Assembly: GCA_963576475.1 (NCBI GenBank)
Contig: OY754987.1
Span: 4,128,036-4,192,035 of the forward strand
DNA length: 64,000 bases
DNA from: Molanna angustata
Lineage: Eukaryota; Arthropoda; Insecta; Trichoptera; Molannidae
Direction: 5' to 3'
Both the position numbers and the translations under genes were made by a program. Shown here in pieces: positions 1 through 11,189 of this stretch. Below the pieces are notes generated by a model. The model searched no databases. It had not been told where the DNA came from and saw only the letters and a program-made list of their open reading frames with translations. How positions within the stretch are numbered: position 1 is the first letter of the stretch; each line of letters starts with the position of its first letter.

Positions 1-570
1 ACCAAATTATATCTATGGTCATTACAAAAGATTAATGGGACAATGAGTCGGTTTCAAAATATTTACATAAATGCCATAAAAACGATACGTGACGCCCGTC
101 CGCCATTGCGATTTCACACTAATTTTATTTGCAAATTGGTACCTATATAATAGTCATAATACAGAGAGTAGTACAAGATACCTCAATCATTGTTCGTTTT
201 TAGGAGCATATGTTTGTATTTTTTCGAGTACGGTGTCCGAATGAAATGTAACAAATTGAAAGAGAAAAATGTCTATTTCTAAAAAAAATATTCTTAATTC
301 TTGTTCATGTACTTACATAAATAGCAGTAATCAGCTCAAGACAGAGCCAAATTGAGGAGGAGGTGGCTAAAAGAAGAATAAGAATTATTCTACAAAGTGT
401 TGCAGTCTTGCATAAAACCTAAGACGAACACTATTTTTCACTGCACGACCAAGACTAGACTTGCGATCTTTGAATCCAAGAATATTTGGGTTTTTATTAT
501 TTTTGATCAATAATTTTTCATATAAAAAAAAAACGGGCTAATAATGAATATTTGACGAGATAAAAAAAAT
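1..570. other. AT-rich intergenic stretch, no gene seen
   Basis: No conserved ORF, RNA gene or repeat boundary was recognised. The stretch lies downstream of the NPFR gene and is low in GC like most of the window. Confidence 0.5.
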
Positions 571-574
571 GTGT

Positions 575-636
575 TGTTCGGATCTCTCGGCCTACCGCAT
601 AAAGGATATTGCATGATAGTGTGTATGTATGTAGTT
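575..636 (+). mobile_element. RTE LINE 3'-end fragment
   Basis: A short stretch resembles the terminal segment shared by the RTE copies in this window (a TCTCTC-rich part, CCTACC, a GCATGATAG-like part) and runs into a GTATGTATGTAG tail. It is an extreme 5' truncation with no coding capacity. Confidence 0.55.
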
Positions 637-665
637 ATATTATCTTTTTTACTATTCGCCTATAC

Positions 666-1525
666 CAGGGGTCGGCAAAGTGCGGCTCCAGAGCCGCATG
701 CGGCTCTTTGGCTCCTTGAGTGCGGCTCTGGCATAAATATCCACGGACACGAACACGGGTTTCAGGAGTTTAAAAACAGTAGAGCGACCTTAGCATTCGT
801 CAAAAATCCTCTTAACCTTCTTTCAACTGAGTTGAAATTTTCTCCTTTTGGCATTGACATTGGTAACTTTGAAACACAATTGCAGGATTTAAAAAACAAG
901 GATATATGGAGCTCTAAATTTCAACGTCTTTGTATTGATTTTGATGTATTGGAGAAGAACAAATGTGATCTTAGTTCACAACACAAGTGCAGTCTGATTT
1001 GAAAGACCTGGAGAAGGAAGACATGATCATTTTCAACGTTTGGAATAGTATTCCTGACTCTTACGATCAGCTGAAAAAACTCGCGATTGCTGTTCTTTTC
1101 CTTTTTGGTTCTACATATTCATGCGAACAATCTTTTTAAACATGAACTTTATCAAGAGTAAACTGAGAAGTCGTCTTATTGATGAGAACCTGGAATCATG
1201 GCTAAAATTAAAAACAACAACATACAAACCTGACTTACTGAAACTTTCCATGGAGATGCAAGGACTTTGTTCGCGTTAAGTATTTGTCATTCATTGTCAT
1301 GATTTAAATTTATGGATACTTTTCTTTCATATAATTGCTTAATAACGAATAAATCTTTATTAAGTGTGAAATTAAGTTTTATTCAGTGTACCCGTAATTT
1401 AATGAAGGTCTAAAATCATAATAAAGGTTTACTAAATTAAAAAACAGATTTGGCTCTCAGAATATTTTTTGAATGGTTGTAATGTACATATTTGGCTCTT
1501 TGGCCAATAAGTTTGCCGACCACTG
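666..1525 (+). mobile_element. hAT DNA transposon remnant, internally deleted
   Basis: An 860-bp element with terminal inverted repeats: CAGGGGTCGGCAAAG on the left and, on the complementary strand at the right end, CAGTGGTCGGCAAAC (13 of 15 match). It is flanked by a perfect 8-bp target duplication GCCTATAC at 658-665 and 1526-1533, the size typical of hAT elements. It holds only the C-terminal part of a transposase, so it is non-autonomous. The intact duplication argues for a simple insertion that has not been rearranged at its edges. Confidence 0.9.
800..1279 (+). pseudogene. hAT transposase C-terminal fragment, frameshifted
   Basis: About 63 readable codons (800-990) carry a block around SPFGIDIGNF. 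The frame then shifts and gives a stretch ending in the dimerisation-domain signature STYSCEQSF followed by KSKLRSRL, the C-terminal hAT pattern. A second break, about one missing base, lies near 1130-1140. The reading ends at TAA 1277-1279. The upstream catalytic part is absent. The style resembles the hAT transposases related to domesticated ZBED/SCAND3/GTF2IRD2 genes of vertebrates; that comparison is from memory. It cannot make a working transposase. Confidence 0.75.
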
Positions 1526-1553
1526 GCCTATACAATAATGCACACAATCTTCG

Positions 1554-1870
1554 CAAATAGATGAGTTATATGGTTTCTCATGATTTCTATCCCTTTCTAA
1601 TGAAAAATAAATGATCAAATTCGGTTGACGTGGTAAAGAATTATCGCTGATTTTGCATTTCTTTTAGTTTTTGATAACTTCGTCATAGATTCCATCATCA
1701 GATCTTGACCAAATTGATATGGGACCAATCAAAAGATACACCCTTTCTAATGAAAAAAAATAATCGAAATCGGACCACTTGGTTAAAAGTTATCGCTAAA
1801 CATACATATAAAAAATTCACTCTGCAAAGTCTTTTAAAAGTAGTCTCCAAACTATTTACCTTCTAACGAA
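1554..1870. repeat. repeat E, copy 1
   Basis: Shares with 16425-16865 a series of phrases: TTTCTCATGATTTC, ATCATCAGATCTTGA, ATGGGACCAATC, then an ATCG...CGG part and a TTATCGCT...CATACA end. The body contains internal near-duplicates (CCCTTTCTAATGAAAAA occurs twice). Class unknown; no terminal inverted repeats or ORF were seen. Confidence 0.5.
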
Positions 1871-2596
1871 ATTCTACTAGGTGTAAACAAACTGACCTTT
1901 TTCGTGGTCCTTTATGATGACTAGCCCTTTACAAAGATATATTTGTTTTTTTGTTAAAGTTGAGAGACTTTCTGGACCGAGAGCAATACTGGGTTTGCAA
2001 ATCAATAATTGTATAATATAAAACCAATACCACACATGTAATTGCAAGACCATAATATATCCATCATTTTCAAAACAAAAATGTCTAATGATAATCTTAC
2101 GTTACAAAAAGTTACAAATTTTGAAAGATTAGATACATTCGCTTTTGACGTTAATAAAATATTATGTCGTTTACCAAACCAAATTATAATACCTATAAAA
2201 ATAGGGATTTTTTTTCAGATGATAAAAAGGATTGAAACACCATTCCATATAAAATTAACGTACATTTTTGACTGAATATAAGTTATACTATATACATGTC
2301 ATTGCTTTCATTTCAACCTATATCTGAACAAAAATGCCAGGGAGACTATTGTCCAGGGAGATGTTATTACGTTTTTTTTACTGGAAATTCACCCCAGAGA
2401 GATTGCTTTCTGCCTTGTGAAAATATCATAATTTGGTTTACTTTGTTGATATAAAATTAATGAAATTTGGATGTCATTTAACTTTAAGAAGTTAAGTAAT
2501 ATGTTTGTTGATTTAAAATTTTGAATAGACATTATATATGACATATTGATTGGAGATATGCAAATAATTTTAACGAGATTAAAATAAAATGAACTG
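1871..2596. other. AT-rich stretch, no gene seen
   Basis: An open frame of 77 codons at 2042-2275 has no recognisable motif and AT-driven composition. Nothing else was identified. Confidence 0.4.
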
Positions 2597-2745
2597 TTGG
2601 AAGATATACGGTTGAAGCAGTTGAAAAATAAATTATCAAGAGTCTCCTCCTCCTGTCCACACTCACAAACTGGACTGTTAATTACATTGATTTTGTAAAG
2701 GTGGGAAGCAACAAGGCAATGGCCAATTCTTATACGTGTAACACA
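2597..2745 (-). mobile_element. LINE reverse-transcriptase C-terminal remnant
   Basis: On the minus strand about 45 codons read without a stop and include RIRIGHCLVASHLYKI followed by PVCECGQEEETLDN. This is the cysteine-bearing C-terminal block (RxGH ... CxCG) of Jockey/I-type non-LTR retrotransposon polymerases. Nothing upstream in that frame is preserved, so it is a 5'-truncated relic. Confidence 0.65.
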
Positions 2746-2929
2746 AGATATGTCCCCCTAGAGAGTCTCTTTCCCTGAAACCAAGGTTTTTTATAATTAT
2801 GTATACGAATATATTTTCCGCCTTTAAATATGCTAGACGAATTGCTTATATGTCAATATTATTGCAGTAATTCAGGCGTAATTTTTTACCATGATTTTGT
2901 TATTATTCATTTATTTATTTTGTAACTAC

Positions 2930-3015
2930 TTGTAGGTACATATAATTGGTACATTGGAATGCTTATTGTCAAACAGAAACTTCTTCCAACCAACCAGAGT
3001 TAATTTTAAAATACA
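2930..3015 (-). repeat. LINE/SINE 3' tail with degenerate hairpin
   Basis: Minus-strand copy of the tail found repeatedly here: CCAACCAAC, GGAAGAA, a degenerate ATTGCC-loop-GGCAAT hairpin and an end close to TGTACC. Confidence 0.5.
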
Positions 3016-3084
3016 ATACAACATAGTATACTATGGCAATAACATAAAAATAATTAAAAAAATTAAATATCATTAAGAATAACA

Positions 3085-3450
3085 GAAATCTGTCGGGTCC
3101 AAGACTATCCTATCTTTCAACCCTAACCAATCATACAAATATATAAAATCTCGTGAGGAGCATAAACGAGTGACAACAAACACTTCGGTCAACCACCACA
3201 TCCATGATTGGCAAGTTACACTGAAATAAATAGAGTCAACACTACATTCTTCGGTGATAGTGTTTTTGCTGTGGCTGGACCAGCCTCATGGAATAAACTA
3301 CCACCTCAACTGAGGCGAATCGATAACTTGGCCCTATTCAAGAAACACATGAAAACTCACTTTTTCCACGAGTCTTACAGACACCTGTAATTTACTCAAA
3401 GCGCTCTTGAGGTGAGGTTAATTACACTTAATATTCCACAATATTTTTTA
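3085..3450 (+). mobile_element. L2/CR1-like LINE 3' end
   Basis: Codons 3208-3390 encode the extreme C-terminus of a CR1/L2-type polymerase: FFGDSVFAVAGPASWNKLP, then an LFKKHMKTHFF-like end, and a stop. It is followed by AAGCGCTCTTGAGGTG, similar to the 3' tail of L2-clade LINEs. The start of the open frame is not a true start. 5'-truncated relic. Confidence 0.7.
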
Positions 3451-3689
3451 TACTAACGACCGAACGTTTTTGCCAAGATGACTTGACATTTTCAAGGTCC
3501 AAAAGAAACTCCTGGAAACTGGAAAAATACAAAGTTCATTATTTATTCAAAGTAGATCCCCTCCTCAGGACAGACTTGTACAAGTCAGCTTGAGCGGTCA
3601 GCTCCGAAAACCGGTTAGACACCAAGTTTTCGCAGTGGTTAAAACAAAAAATATATTTGTACCAAATTTCATCTTCTTCTTCCTTTTCA

Positions 3690-3925
3690 TAGATCCGAAG
3701 ATGCCGCCGCCGTGGCACAGTTGGTAAGCCGTTCGGTTTCTGTGCGGGCATCCTGGGTTCGATTCCCACCAGAGGAGAAATTTATTTAAATTCATTTCTC
3801 ACGCAAATATTGCTTCTCTGGGCTGTAAACACTGGTTAGTTGGAAGAAATTGCCATACGGCAATAAACTCGCCACTTGCGCAGGGTGTAAGGAAGTGTTC
3901 ATTATTTAAGATCTATTTCTACCGC
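3690..3925 (+). mobile_element. SINE-A, tRNA-derived, copy 1
   Basis: Head with a pol III A-box-like TGGCACAGTTGG and a B-box GGTTCGATTCC (about 3757-3767), then a body with CTCACGCAAATATTGCTTCTC and a tail with the hairpin ATTGCCATACGGCAAT. The partner copy is at 13875-14035 on the other strand. It is a retroposed tRNA-like unit rather than a tRNA gene: the acceptor stem is not closed and the body continues for 150 bp. Confidence 0.7.
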
Positions 3926-4140
3926 TATTCTGTCTCCTGCGATGTGGACTGCCAACTGTCTAGCCATCTCTTTGGAGGTCTTCCTGGTGGTCTTCTTCCA
4001 GCTGGGTTCTCCTGGAGAGCGATACGTGGGAGTCTATTTTCAGCCATTCTGTTTACATGTGAACTCCAATATCGCCTCCGCTGTCTTCCCCATCTGACGA
4101 TGTCTTCCGTACTACACTTTTTTCTTATTTCAGTATTTCG
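3905..4140 (-). mobile_element. RTE-type LINE C-terminal relic
   Basis: The complement encodes, in more than one frame, the basic proline-rich pattern ending RTE-type polymerases (GRR..GRPPKRW) and a segment like HIAGDRIAVEID. Frameshifts break it. Confidence 0.45.
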
Positions 4141-5205
4141 AAGTCGGTCTCTTAGAGAAATAAAAATTATAAATAAAGAATTTCTTATTTCGAAAATTTC
4201 AATTTGCGAAAATATTTAAAATGTGCCACAAAGTTAAAGCAACGTATGAAGAAATTGATTTATTCATTTAAAATGGATTTCCACTCTGTAAACACAAAAA
4301 ATCTAGAATCACTTATTATTCCCTTTTGTTTTTCTGCGTAAAGTATGTGAGCATATGTTGTTTCTCAAGAAATTATTACATTATATAACATATTGAATTT
4401 TCTTAGACCGAATTTTCCTATACAAACATTTCTAAGAAAATTACTATTTGATATTTGATAATATAATATTGTTTATTATTGAATCTTTAGTTGGGACAAC
4501 ATTACATTATAACCACATTACATTCTCATCCTAATTTATCAGTAGGTTATTGATTTTAGCAAAGTCTTCTCGTCTAGTAAATAGCTATAAACAGTATTTT
4601 TTTAAAGCATTTGTGTGTTTTGTTTCTAAATAAATTCTATCACACCACGTCTCTCTCAGAGAAGGTAAACAGACCCAAACTCCAGGCTTTTTCATGCCAA
4701 CACACATCACTGCCAAAAGCACTGCCTCTCGCATCTTTGTCTGTTTTTAAGATTCTATACACACACATACACACCCACACACTCACACTCTTTCTAGATA
4801 TCTCTTTCACTCACACATGTATTACTCTTCTCTCATGCGCGCACCCCACTAATTCACACTTTTTTGTTGTATTATTTTGATATTAGGTATAGTACGTAAG
4901 AGGTACATGTTATTTTTGTATTTTTATTTATTTAATTTCAATAATTGTATGCATGTACTGTGTGCTGTCCTTGGTAAAATAAAATAAAATAAAATAAAAA
5001 TAAAGATCTGTCTATATGAAGAATTTTATTTAGAGTAGCAATTTTAAATTGAGTGAGACATAATTTGTAATTGATTTCTTTCACATGGCATGTCCAATGT
5101 GCACTGTTCATGGATTTCTGTGCAGATTCACCCCAACTTAATGGGCTAACAAATCTATGTAAGTCATATTGTGCCATAAGACCTCCGAAGACAGAAGACC
5201 TTGTA
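4141..5205. other. AT-rich stretch with a CA microsatellite
   Basis: Contains an imperfect CACA/CACT simple repeat at about 4757-4820 and an AAAAT-type run at 4977-5000. Open frames here are short and reflect the simple repeats. No gene was recognised. Confidence 0.4.
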
Positions 5206-5209
5206 AAAG

Positions 5210-5425
5210 AATATGAGAAACAACTAAAACAACTCGATCTGAAGTCAATGACAGTCTACATGTGTTGTGAATTTTCCATTCAAATTCGTCGATTGTTCTT
5301 TTTGCACTATGGTGCCGATATTGCTAATCTAGAGGGCTCCATGAGCTACTTTTCATGCTATGCATTTTTTTCTTGTCGCTCGCTTAGCGTTCCGTAAAGG
5401 GCCCGCTTACAGTTTCTATATGCAG
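5210..5425 (+). repeat. repeat F, copy 1
   Basis: Holds GATCTGAAGTCAATGACAGTC, GGTGCCGATATTGCTAAT, CTAGAGGG, CTATGCATTTTT and GTCGCTC. The same blocks occur in reverse at 12340-12510, and a short part at 57722-57780. Class unknown; it ends near GGGCCCGCTTACAGTTTC. Confidence 0.6.
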
Positions 5426-5830
5426 AGCGGTGGCTGAGGGAGCAACAAAGTTTCAAACTTTTAAGAAAAGGGAGATAAGTTTCTTCTGCAGAATCAAATA
5501 TACCTAATTATTTAACAAATAATAAAAAAATATTATTATTTCAGGAATAAGTAAAACACATGTCAACCATTAAAAAATCTTTATTTAAATACTATTTCAC
5601 AAAGTTAATAAATTATTAATATTTTTTTTATTGGTTCAAGAATAATATTATAAATTTTCTTTATATATAAACATCTTACTATATCTATACAAAGTGCATT
5701 ATATAAGATATATTATTATTTTAATCCTAAAAGCTGTAAATTTAAAATTAGTTCGAATAATTATTGGTAATTTTGTGATAATTTTGTAGCAATTAAATTA
5801 CATGTAACAACCATCCCGCCATGTTCTTAA
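5426..5830. other. AT-rich stretch, nothing seen
   Basis: Strongly AT-rich with no supported ORF or repeat boundary. Confidence 0.4.
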
Positions 5831-6690
5831 TAAGATAAGCAAGAAAAACTCGCCTCATCTACATTCATGCATCGTGTCATAAATGTGCGTATGCTGTTCA
5901 AGTTCGTGTATTTTAACTCTTTCGAGATTTCATTCACATGGTCGTGCCATCCTTTTCTTGAGCGCCCCCGACCTCTCATTCCGTTCCTGTCAGCCTTTTA
6001 TATTTTCTTCGTCAGGCGTTCCTTATTCATTCTTTCCAAGTGGCCGATCCCTCTTAATGTGTTAACTTTCATTATTATATTTATTATATCTTTCTTGATC
6101 TTACAATATTTCCCTATGTCCTCGATTCGTACCCAGTCATACATCGTTCTATTACAGATTCTTCTTAGCAATTCCATTTCAACTGCGTTTAGGTATTCTG
6201 CTTTCGTAAGACTTCTGCCATGTCCATGAATACGTCAAGGTTGGCACTACGATTGCGTTTAGAATGGAAACTTTGGCATCCTTTGATAATATCTTGCAAT
6301 CATTCATTCGGTCAAATTGCTACATTAACTATGTTTCCTGCCATAATTTTTATTTCGATATCCTTATCACGGACATTCCGTTCGAACATGCTTCCCAGAT
6401 ATATATTATACTCGTCGACTTGCTCGAGCCTTTCATTCTCTACTTTTATTTGACACGCTCTTCTGCTTTCACCATTTTCAAAGACCTAAACCTTTGATTT
6501 GCTGGCATTCATCTTAAGTTCGTTCTATATGCATCCTTCATATAACATACTTGCAAGATACTGTAACTCTTCCATACTTTCTGCTTACATTACTTTATCG
6601 TCTGCATACATACATCGTCATATTACAAATCTTCTTTGCCATCTCATCTTAACTGCATTTATTCTGCTTTCATCTATATTACATTAAGTA
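5831..6690 (-). mobile_element. RTE LINE, 5'-truncated, decayed
   Basis: The complement runs parallel to the better-preserved copy at 21490-22617: the ends of the polymerase (FADD-region descendant, YASETW-region descendant, FGH..RMN, RPRK..HDHVNDI) are readable in several frames with many stops. It lies in the same orientation as the copies at 12.9 and 21.5 kb and opposite to the copy at 40.4 kb. Confidence 0.65.
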
Positions 6691-6813
6691 AATACATATA
6701 TAAATATGAATAAAAATTTAAAATCTCTCACTAATGTTGTCGATAGGGGTTATAATGAATATAATACTGGTATTTTAATACAAAAAAACCGTCATTGATA
6801 TGAAAAGTAATGA

Positions 6814-6919
6814 CCGTTTTGGCATGTGAATGTGAATGTGGCAGGACAGAACTGCCGAAACATGTCGCATAGTGACTCAAAATATAGTGGTTTAGGGCAA
6901 AATTCACATGCCAAAACGG
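6814..6919. repeat. inverted repeat around a CCGAAAC core
   Basis: Perfect 18-bp arms (6814-6831 and 6902-6919; CCGTTTTGGCATGTGAAT and its complement) enclose a 70-bp loop containing ACTGCCGAAACATGTCGC. The same kind of core, with unrelated arms, recurs at 37.0 and 39.6 kb. Confidence 0.75.
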
Positions 6920-7635
6920 TTAATATGAACAACCACAAAATATTCGCCGAGTATTTAAACTATGAAAAGTAATGGTTTTAAAAATAGTTAATATACAAAC
7001 AAGCAGTAGTTTTTCATTTTTTTTTATTCTGACGGTACCTTGCTCGAAACACGTTTTAATTAAAATTATCATGAAACAAATATTTGTGGATTTAAACTAT
7101 GTTTAAATCCGAATATATAAAATGACACTGTAATACATAAAATACATTTATTTAAATAAATACATTAACAATAAAATTTAAATATTATTATTCTTATAAT
7201 TAAAATTTAAAATATATTAAGTACCATAACATATCGATTATGTATTATGTATTTTGAGGTTAAAATATTCTCATTGTGAGATTTCTTATGTATAAAAATA
7301 TAATATTTATTCATAGTTAATTTAAAATTGACAATTTTTTTCGTCATACCTGGTCACACTTCACAAATGCACTCTATGCTCCCTGTATTAATGAGAATCG
7401 TCTACGCGGTACATAAAACATTTATGCGTTGGACACAATTCTCAATTTTTTCGCATCATATTCAATTAACATTATTTAAAATTAATTAAATGAGCTTTCA
7501 CAATATATTAATTTAATTATGTTTACATTATAAATAAACAATATTTAATTTTAATAATACATAGATATTAAAAATATTTAATATGAATACACATTAAATC
7601 AGAAATTTTTAATATGAGTGGTATAATTTACGACA
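6920..7635. other. AT-rich stretch, nothing firm
   Basis: Only a weak core-like CTCGAAACACG at about 7043 was noted. No gene or bounded repeat was found. Confidence 0.4.
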
Positions 7636-7702
7636 CTTCATAGGGCTGATGAACGAGATCACTTTACGCTATTGCACAACGTTCGTCAAGATTTCAATTC
7701 GT
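7636..7702 (-). repeat. repeat D fragment
   Basis: The complement matches the part of repeat D with GAACGTTG.GCAA.CG.A.AAAGTGATC and TCATCAGCC, diverged. Confidence 0.45.
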
Positions 7703-7905
7703 CGTGTCGACCTTCGTGGCTCGATTGGTTAAATATCTGACACCTGAGCTAAAGGTCCCGGGTTCGTTACCCGGTGGAGACACAGTTTTTGATTGTGTTT
7801 TCAGTGTGGATATGTGAGACGGTAGATATCGTATGTTTCCAAAATGTGGCAACTTGTTGTCTGGTCAGTGTAAAATAAATATTTGACAAAGTACCTTTAA
7901 ATTAC
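7703..7905 (+). mobile_element. SINE-B, tRNA-derived, copy 1
   Basis: Head: CGTGGCTCGATTGGTT (A-box region) and CCGGGTTCGTTACCCGG (B-box with one change from GGTTCGATTCC). Body: GGTGGAGACACAG, GTTTTCAGTGTGGAT, TGTGAGACG, ATGTGGCAACTTGTTG, then a part ending in TTTGACAAAGTACC. Six other copies in the window share this order. Confidence 0.8.
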
Positions 7906-8239
7906 TACAGAACCTATACAAGATCAAAATATAAATGTATATAGGTACTTGAAAAAGTTACTGCTTAAAATGTGTTTGACATATCACATGTCATACATAA
8001 TATTATGTAGGTTGATGTCATCGATAGAAATGTAAAAAAAATCTGTCACATCACCAATGTATGTACCTTATAAATTTCACACCGATAGTAGGTCGCAAGC
8101 CCTGCTACACATTATAAGATACCCTGCTACATTTCAATAAAGATGATTAGGTACTGTGAAATAAAATATTCAATGAATTAAAAAACCAAAGTACAATAAA
8201 AATATTTAAGTAAGTACTTTCGATTAATACAACTTTTCG

Positions 8240-8325
8240 GCCTTCATAGCTCCATTGGTTGGAAATCTGACTTCTAAGCCAAAGGTCCTTTTTTATTATT
8301 TCCGGTGCAGACACGGTTAAATTAA
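8240..8325 (+). mobile_element. SINE-B head, decayed copy
   Basis: CGGCCTTCATAGCTCCATTGG, then TCTGACTTCTAAGCCAAAGG and a damaged B-box region, then GCAGACACGGTTAA. Only the tRNA-like head is recognisable. Confidence 0.6.
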
Positions 8326-8721
8326 TATTTGTAATTAAAATTAAAATGTGAGAAGGATTACAAAATGCAGAACGAAGAAAAAATTATTATTTATGAATAC
8401 ATAAATTAATCTTATTAAAATACCAAGAATTCCTTATATCCGATTAAACCGGTTTTTCAAAAAGTTGGAATTTCAAAAAAAATAGGTCTATAAAATCTTT
8501 AGAAATACACATAGTTATATTTTACATAAATCCATAGTGTGATATTGTAATAAGTAGGTATTGAAGCTTATTTTCTACTCAATTTTTTGAAATTTTATAG
8601 ATTCGCTTTTTATGGATTTTCCGTTAAACACAAAATGAATAATTTTTATTTTAGTAAAAATATTTTATTTATTTTCTCTTACATAGTAAACTTTATGATT
8701 TAAAATATTCAAATATATACA

Positions 8722-8815
8722 AATATATAGACACATTTATATAGACACATGTGTCTATATATAAATATATAGACACATTTATATAGACACATGTGTCTAT
8801 ATATAAATATATAAA
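8722..8815. repeat. 42-bp tandem repeat made of palindromes
   Basis: About 2.2 copies of a 42-bp unit, each containing the palindrome AGACACATGTGTCT. The open frame across it on the minus strand is repeat-derived. Confidence 0.8.
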
Positions 8816-8997
8816 CACATTTGACACATAAAACATGTAAAAAACACTTAAAATAACACTTAACATGTATAACATAATACCTTATACCATTTCATGTACA
8901 AAAATAAATAGGTAATTTTTACAGAATTTTACAAAATGTCAAATCTAAAAATAAAAAGCGCAAAAATGCAAATAAATAAATGTTATATGAAAATTAA

Positions 8998-9310
8998 ATC
9001 ATCCCTGCAAATATAATATTATATTTAAAACCTCAAATCATATCTTTAGCTCGAATAGAATATTAAATTTAAATCTTCCCTGCAAATATATATAATATTA
9101 TATTTAAAACCTCAAATCATATCTTTAGCTCGAATAGAATATTAAATTTAAATCTTCCCTGCAAATATATATAATATTATATTTAAAACCTCAAATCATA
9201 TCTTTAGCTCGAATAGAATATTAAATTTAAATCTTCCCTGCAAATATATATAATATTATATTTCAATGCTCAAATGAAATCTTCACCTTAAATGGAACAT
9301 TAAATTTTCT
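8998..9310. repeat. 75/79-bp minisatellite
   Basis: CCCTGCAAATAT recurs at 9003, 9078, 9157 and 9236, giving periods of 75, 79 and 79 bp. The first unit lacks 4 bp (TATA). Each unit includes ACCTCAAATCATATCTTTAG. Degenerate descendants with CTTCACC/CATTACCGCAAAT continue to about 9560. Confidence 0.85.
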
Positions 9311-9639
9311 TCCTTGGACATATAATAATATATTTCAAACCTAAAATCGAATATTAAATTTGAATCGAAATTTGAGTTATCGAAAATGTTATGTTAGTTT
9401 CGAATCTTCGTTACAAATTTTACATTCAATTTAAATCTTTACCATAAATCATTTGACTCTTCACCAAAAACGTAATATTAATTTCGAATCTTGGCAGCAA
9501 ATTTTATATTAAATTTAAATCATTACCGCAAATGAAGTATCAAAGATGAAACAATTCCACAAATGAATTATCGATTTAAATATTATAATAAACTTGATTG
9601 GAGTATTCACCATGAAATTTTACCATATTATGCTGTTAA

Positions 9640-9765
9640 TTTATTTTTTAAAAAAGTTTATATCTCAATAGAGACAAAGTTGACATAAATATTTCTAGGA
9701 AACCAGGTAATCAGGGTCCTACAGGGCTTACGACATGTAATCCAATGTTTATGAATTACATCGTC
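9640..9765 (-). repeat. repeat D fragment
   Basis: Carries TCTCAATAGAGACAAAGTTG, AGGAAACCAGGTAATCAGGG and CCTACAGGGCTTACGAC, the reverse of the repeat D tail seen at 26.6 and 39.4 kb, about 80 percent similar by eye. Confidence 0.6.
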
Positions 9766-10540
9766 AGTGTAGCATAATCTTATTTCCTACCTAAAATAAA
9801 TATTTTAATTTATTTTTATTTTATTCAGAAAACATACAGCATAATACATAATAATAATAATAACAAAAATGATATATACAGTTTCATGCCATACATGTTT
9901 TCGCTTACATAAAAAAGTTATAGGTACCTAAACATATTTTTTTTATTTATTAATTATTTCTTTTTTTTCATCATCATAGGGCGGGTACATTCGAAACACG
10001 ATGAAAAAAGGAACATCAAATATTACCCTGGCTAAAAATTTGCAATTTTCATAGCAAAATTAAAGGGAACAAGCAAGCAGTAAAAAAAACATATTTTAAA
10101 ATTATTCTGGTTAATATGTTAATGCACAAACTATCTGGTTAATGCACTAACTAATGTAAAAATTGAAAAATTAATAGATAAATTCAACATCACATTATTC
10201 ACTGTAAGAGCTAAAGTTATATAGGCAAAAAGTAGAAATAAGAAAAAGTAGAAATAAGTTTATGAACGTAAATATTTGATATTATCATACTAGGTATTTT
10301 TAAATCAAAATAAATTGATTTTGGTTCTACATTTTATTTATTTTTTATTTTATTTAATTGAGCACAGACACAGGCATGAATGCCCAAAATTTTCCGCGCA
10401 TAATAGTTATACATATAATATATTCTCTGTAGCAGGACGACCGTTTCGAACGATTTGACCCCTATCAACTGGTATTATTATATTTTTGTAGGGATATTTA
10501 TATTAGAGACAGTATGTAGGTGCAACATTTTTTTTTATAT
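9766..10540. other. AT-rich stretch with two CGAAAC-type motifs
   Basis: Short motifs ACATTCGAAACACG (about 9989) and CGACCGTTTCGAACG (about 10438) resemble the core of the inverted-repeat elements. The first is bracketed by TTTTTTCATC and GATGAAAAAA. No gene was seen. Confidence 0.4.
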
Positions 10541-10563
10541 AATTGTAGCAGCGTCTTAAATCG

Positions 10564-10593
10564 GCGCATGCGCAGTGTGAATGTACACTGCGC
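10564..10593. promoter_or_regulatory. GCGCATGCGC palindrome and 9-bp hairpin
   Basis: GCGCATGCGC (10564-10573) equals the palindromic core bound by NRF-1/Erect wing in animals. It overlaps a hairpin with arms GCGCAGTGT and ACACTGCGC and a 6-nt loop, all in a GC-rich island inside AT-rich DNA. Function is unproven, and no promoter or gene was recognised next to it. Confidence 0.3.
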
Positions 10594-10917
10594 TCGCATC
10601 ACAGCGTACGTGGATCTACGCGCAACAAAACAGCCAATTCATTCAAGTGGGTTTTTTTGAACATCGGTCGTAATTTTTTAAAGGAAATACAAATAAAAAG
10701 TTTTGTACTCATTTTTATAATATTTTAGTTGTGTAAAAAAGTACAATAAAAAGTAAATCAATAAGTCTATTTTTTAATCAGCAATCAATCTTATTTACTT
10801 TCTTTTTTACATTCATTTTTTTTAATATAAAAATGAATATGTCCTTGTTAAACAAGTAAATATACATCTTCCTACGTTCCCTAAAATAAGCATAAATGCT
10901 TGTGCTATATGTGAACG

Positions 10918-10990
10918 AAATCGGTCGAGGCAGGATTCGAACTCGCGACCACTGGATTGCTATCCCAGCGCGCTAACCTTTCTGACTATT
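10918..10990 (-). repeat. tRNA-Ala-like SINE head or tRNA pseudogene
   Basis: The complement has GGTTAGCGCGCTGG (A-box region), a 17-nt anticodon arm with loop ATAGCAA (anticodon AGC) and the B-box GAGTTCGAATCC. The acceptor stem does not close and flanking bases do not match a tRNA. More likely a SINE fragment than a functional gene. Confidence 0.6.
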
Positions 10991-11189
10991 AGTTTGAACA
11001 GTGAACATGGTTATTTTGCCAATATCTGAAAGTACGAAGTACCTAGTTAAATGTATTCATTTTTGAAGCAAATAATCAACTTTTAACTAATTACGAGAAC
11101 AATAATATTTAAATGTTGCAATGTTGAAATAAGATAAAACATGTGAAATAGAGGACATGGTTCGGTGTAGTAGATCCAGAATAAGACAT

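Noticed and set aside
7710..7790. Functional tRNA genes at SINE heads (also 29.9, 38.6, 58.1, 61.2 kb)
   Set aside because: Each continues into the same SINE body and shows mutations in conserved tRNA positions.
8693..8875. 60-codon ORF with repeated YLYIDTCVYINVS
   Set aside because: Translation of a 42-bp tandem repeat, no other support.
10918..10990. Functional tRNA-Ala gene
   Set aside because: The acceptor stem does not pair and flanks are not tRNA-like; consistent with a SINE head.
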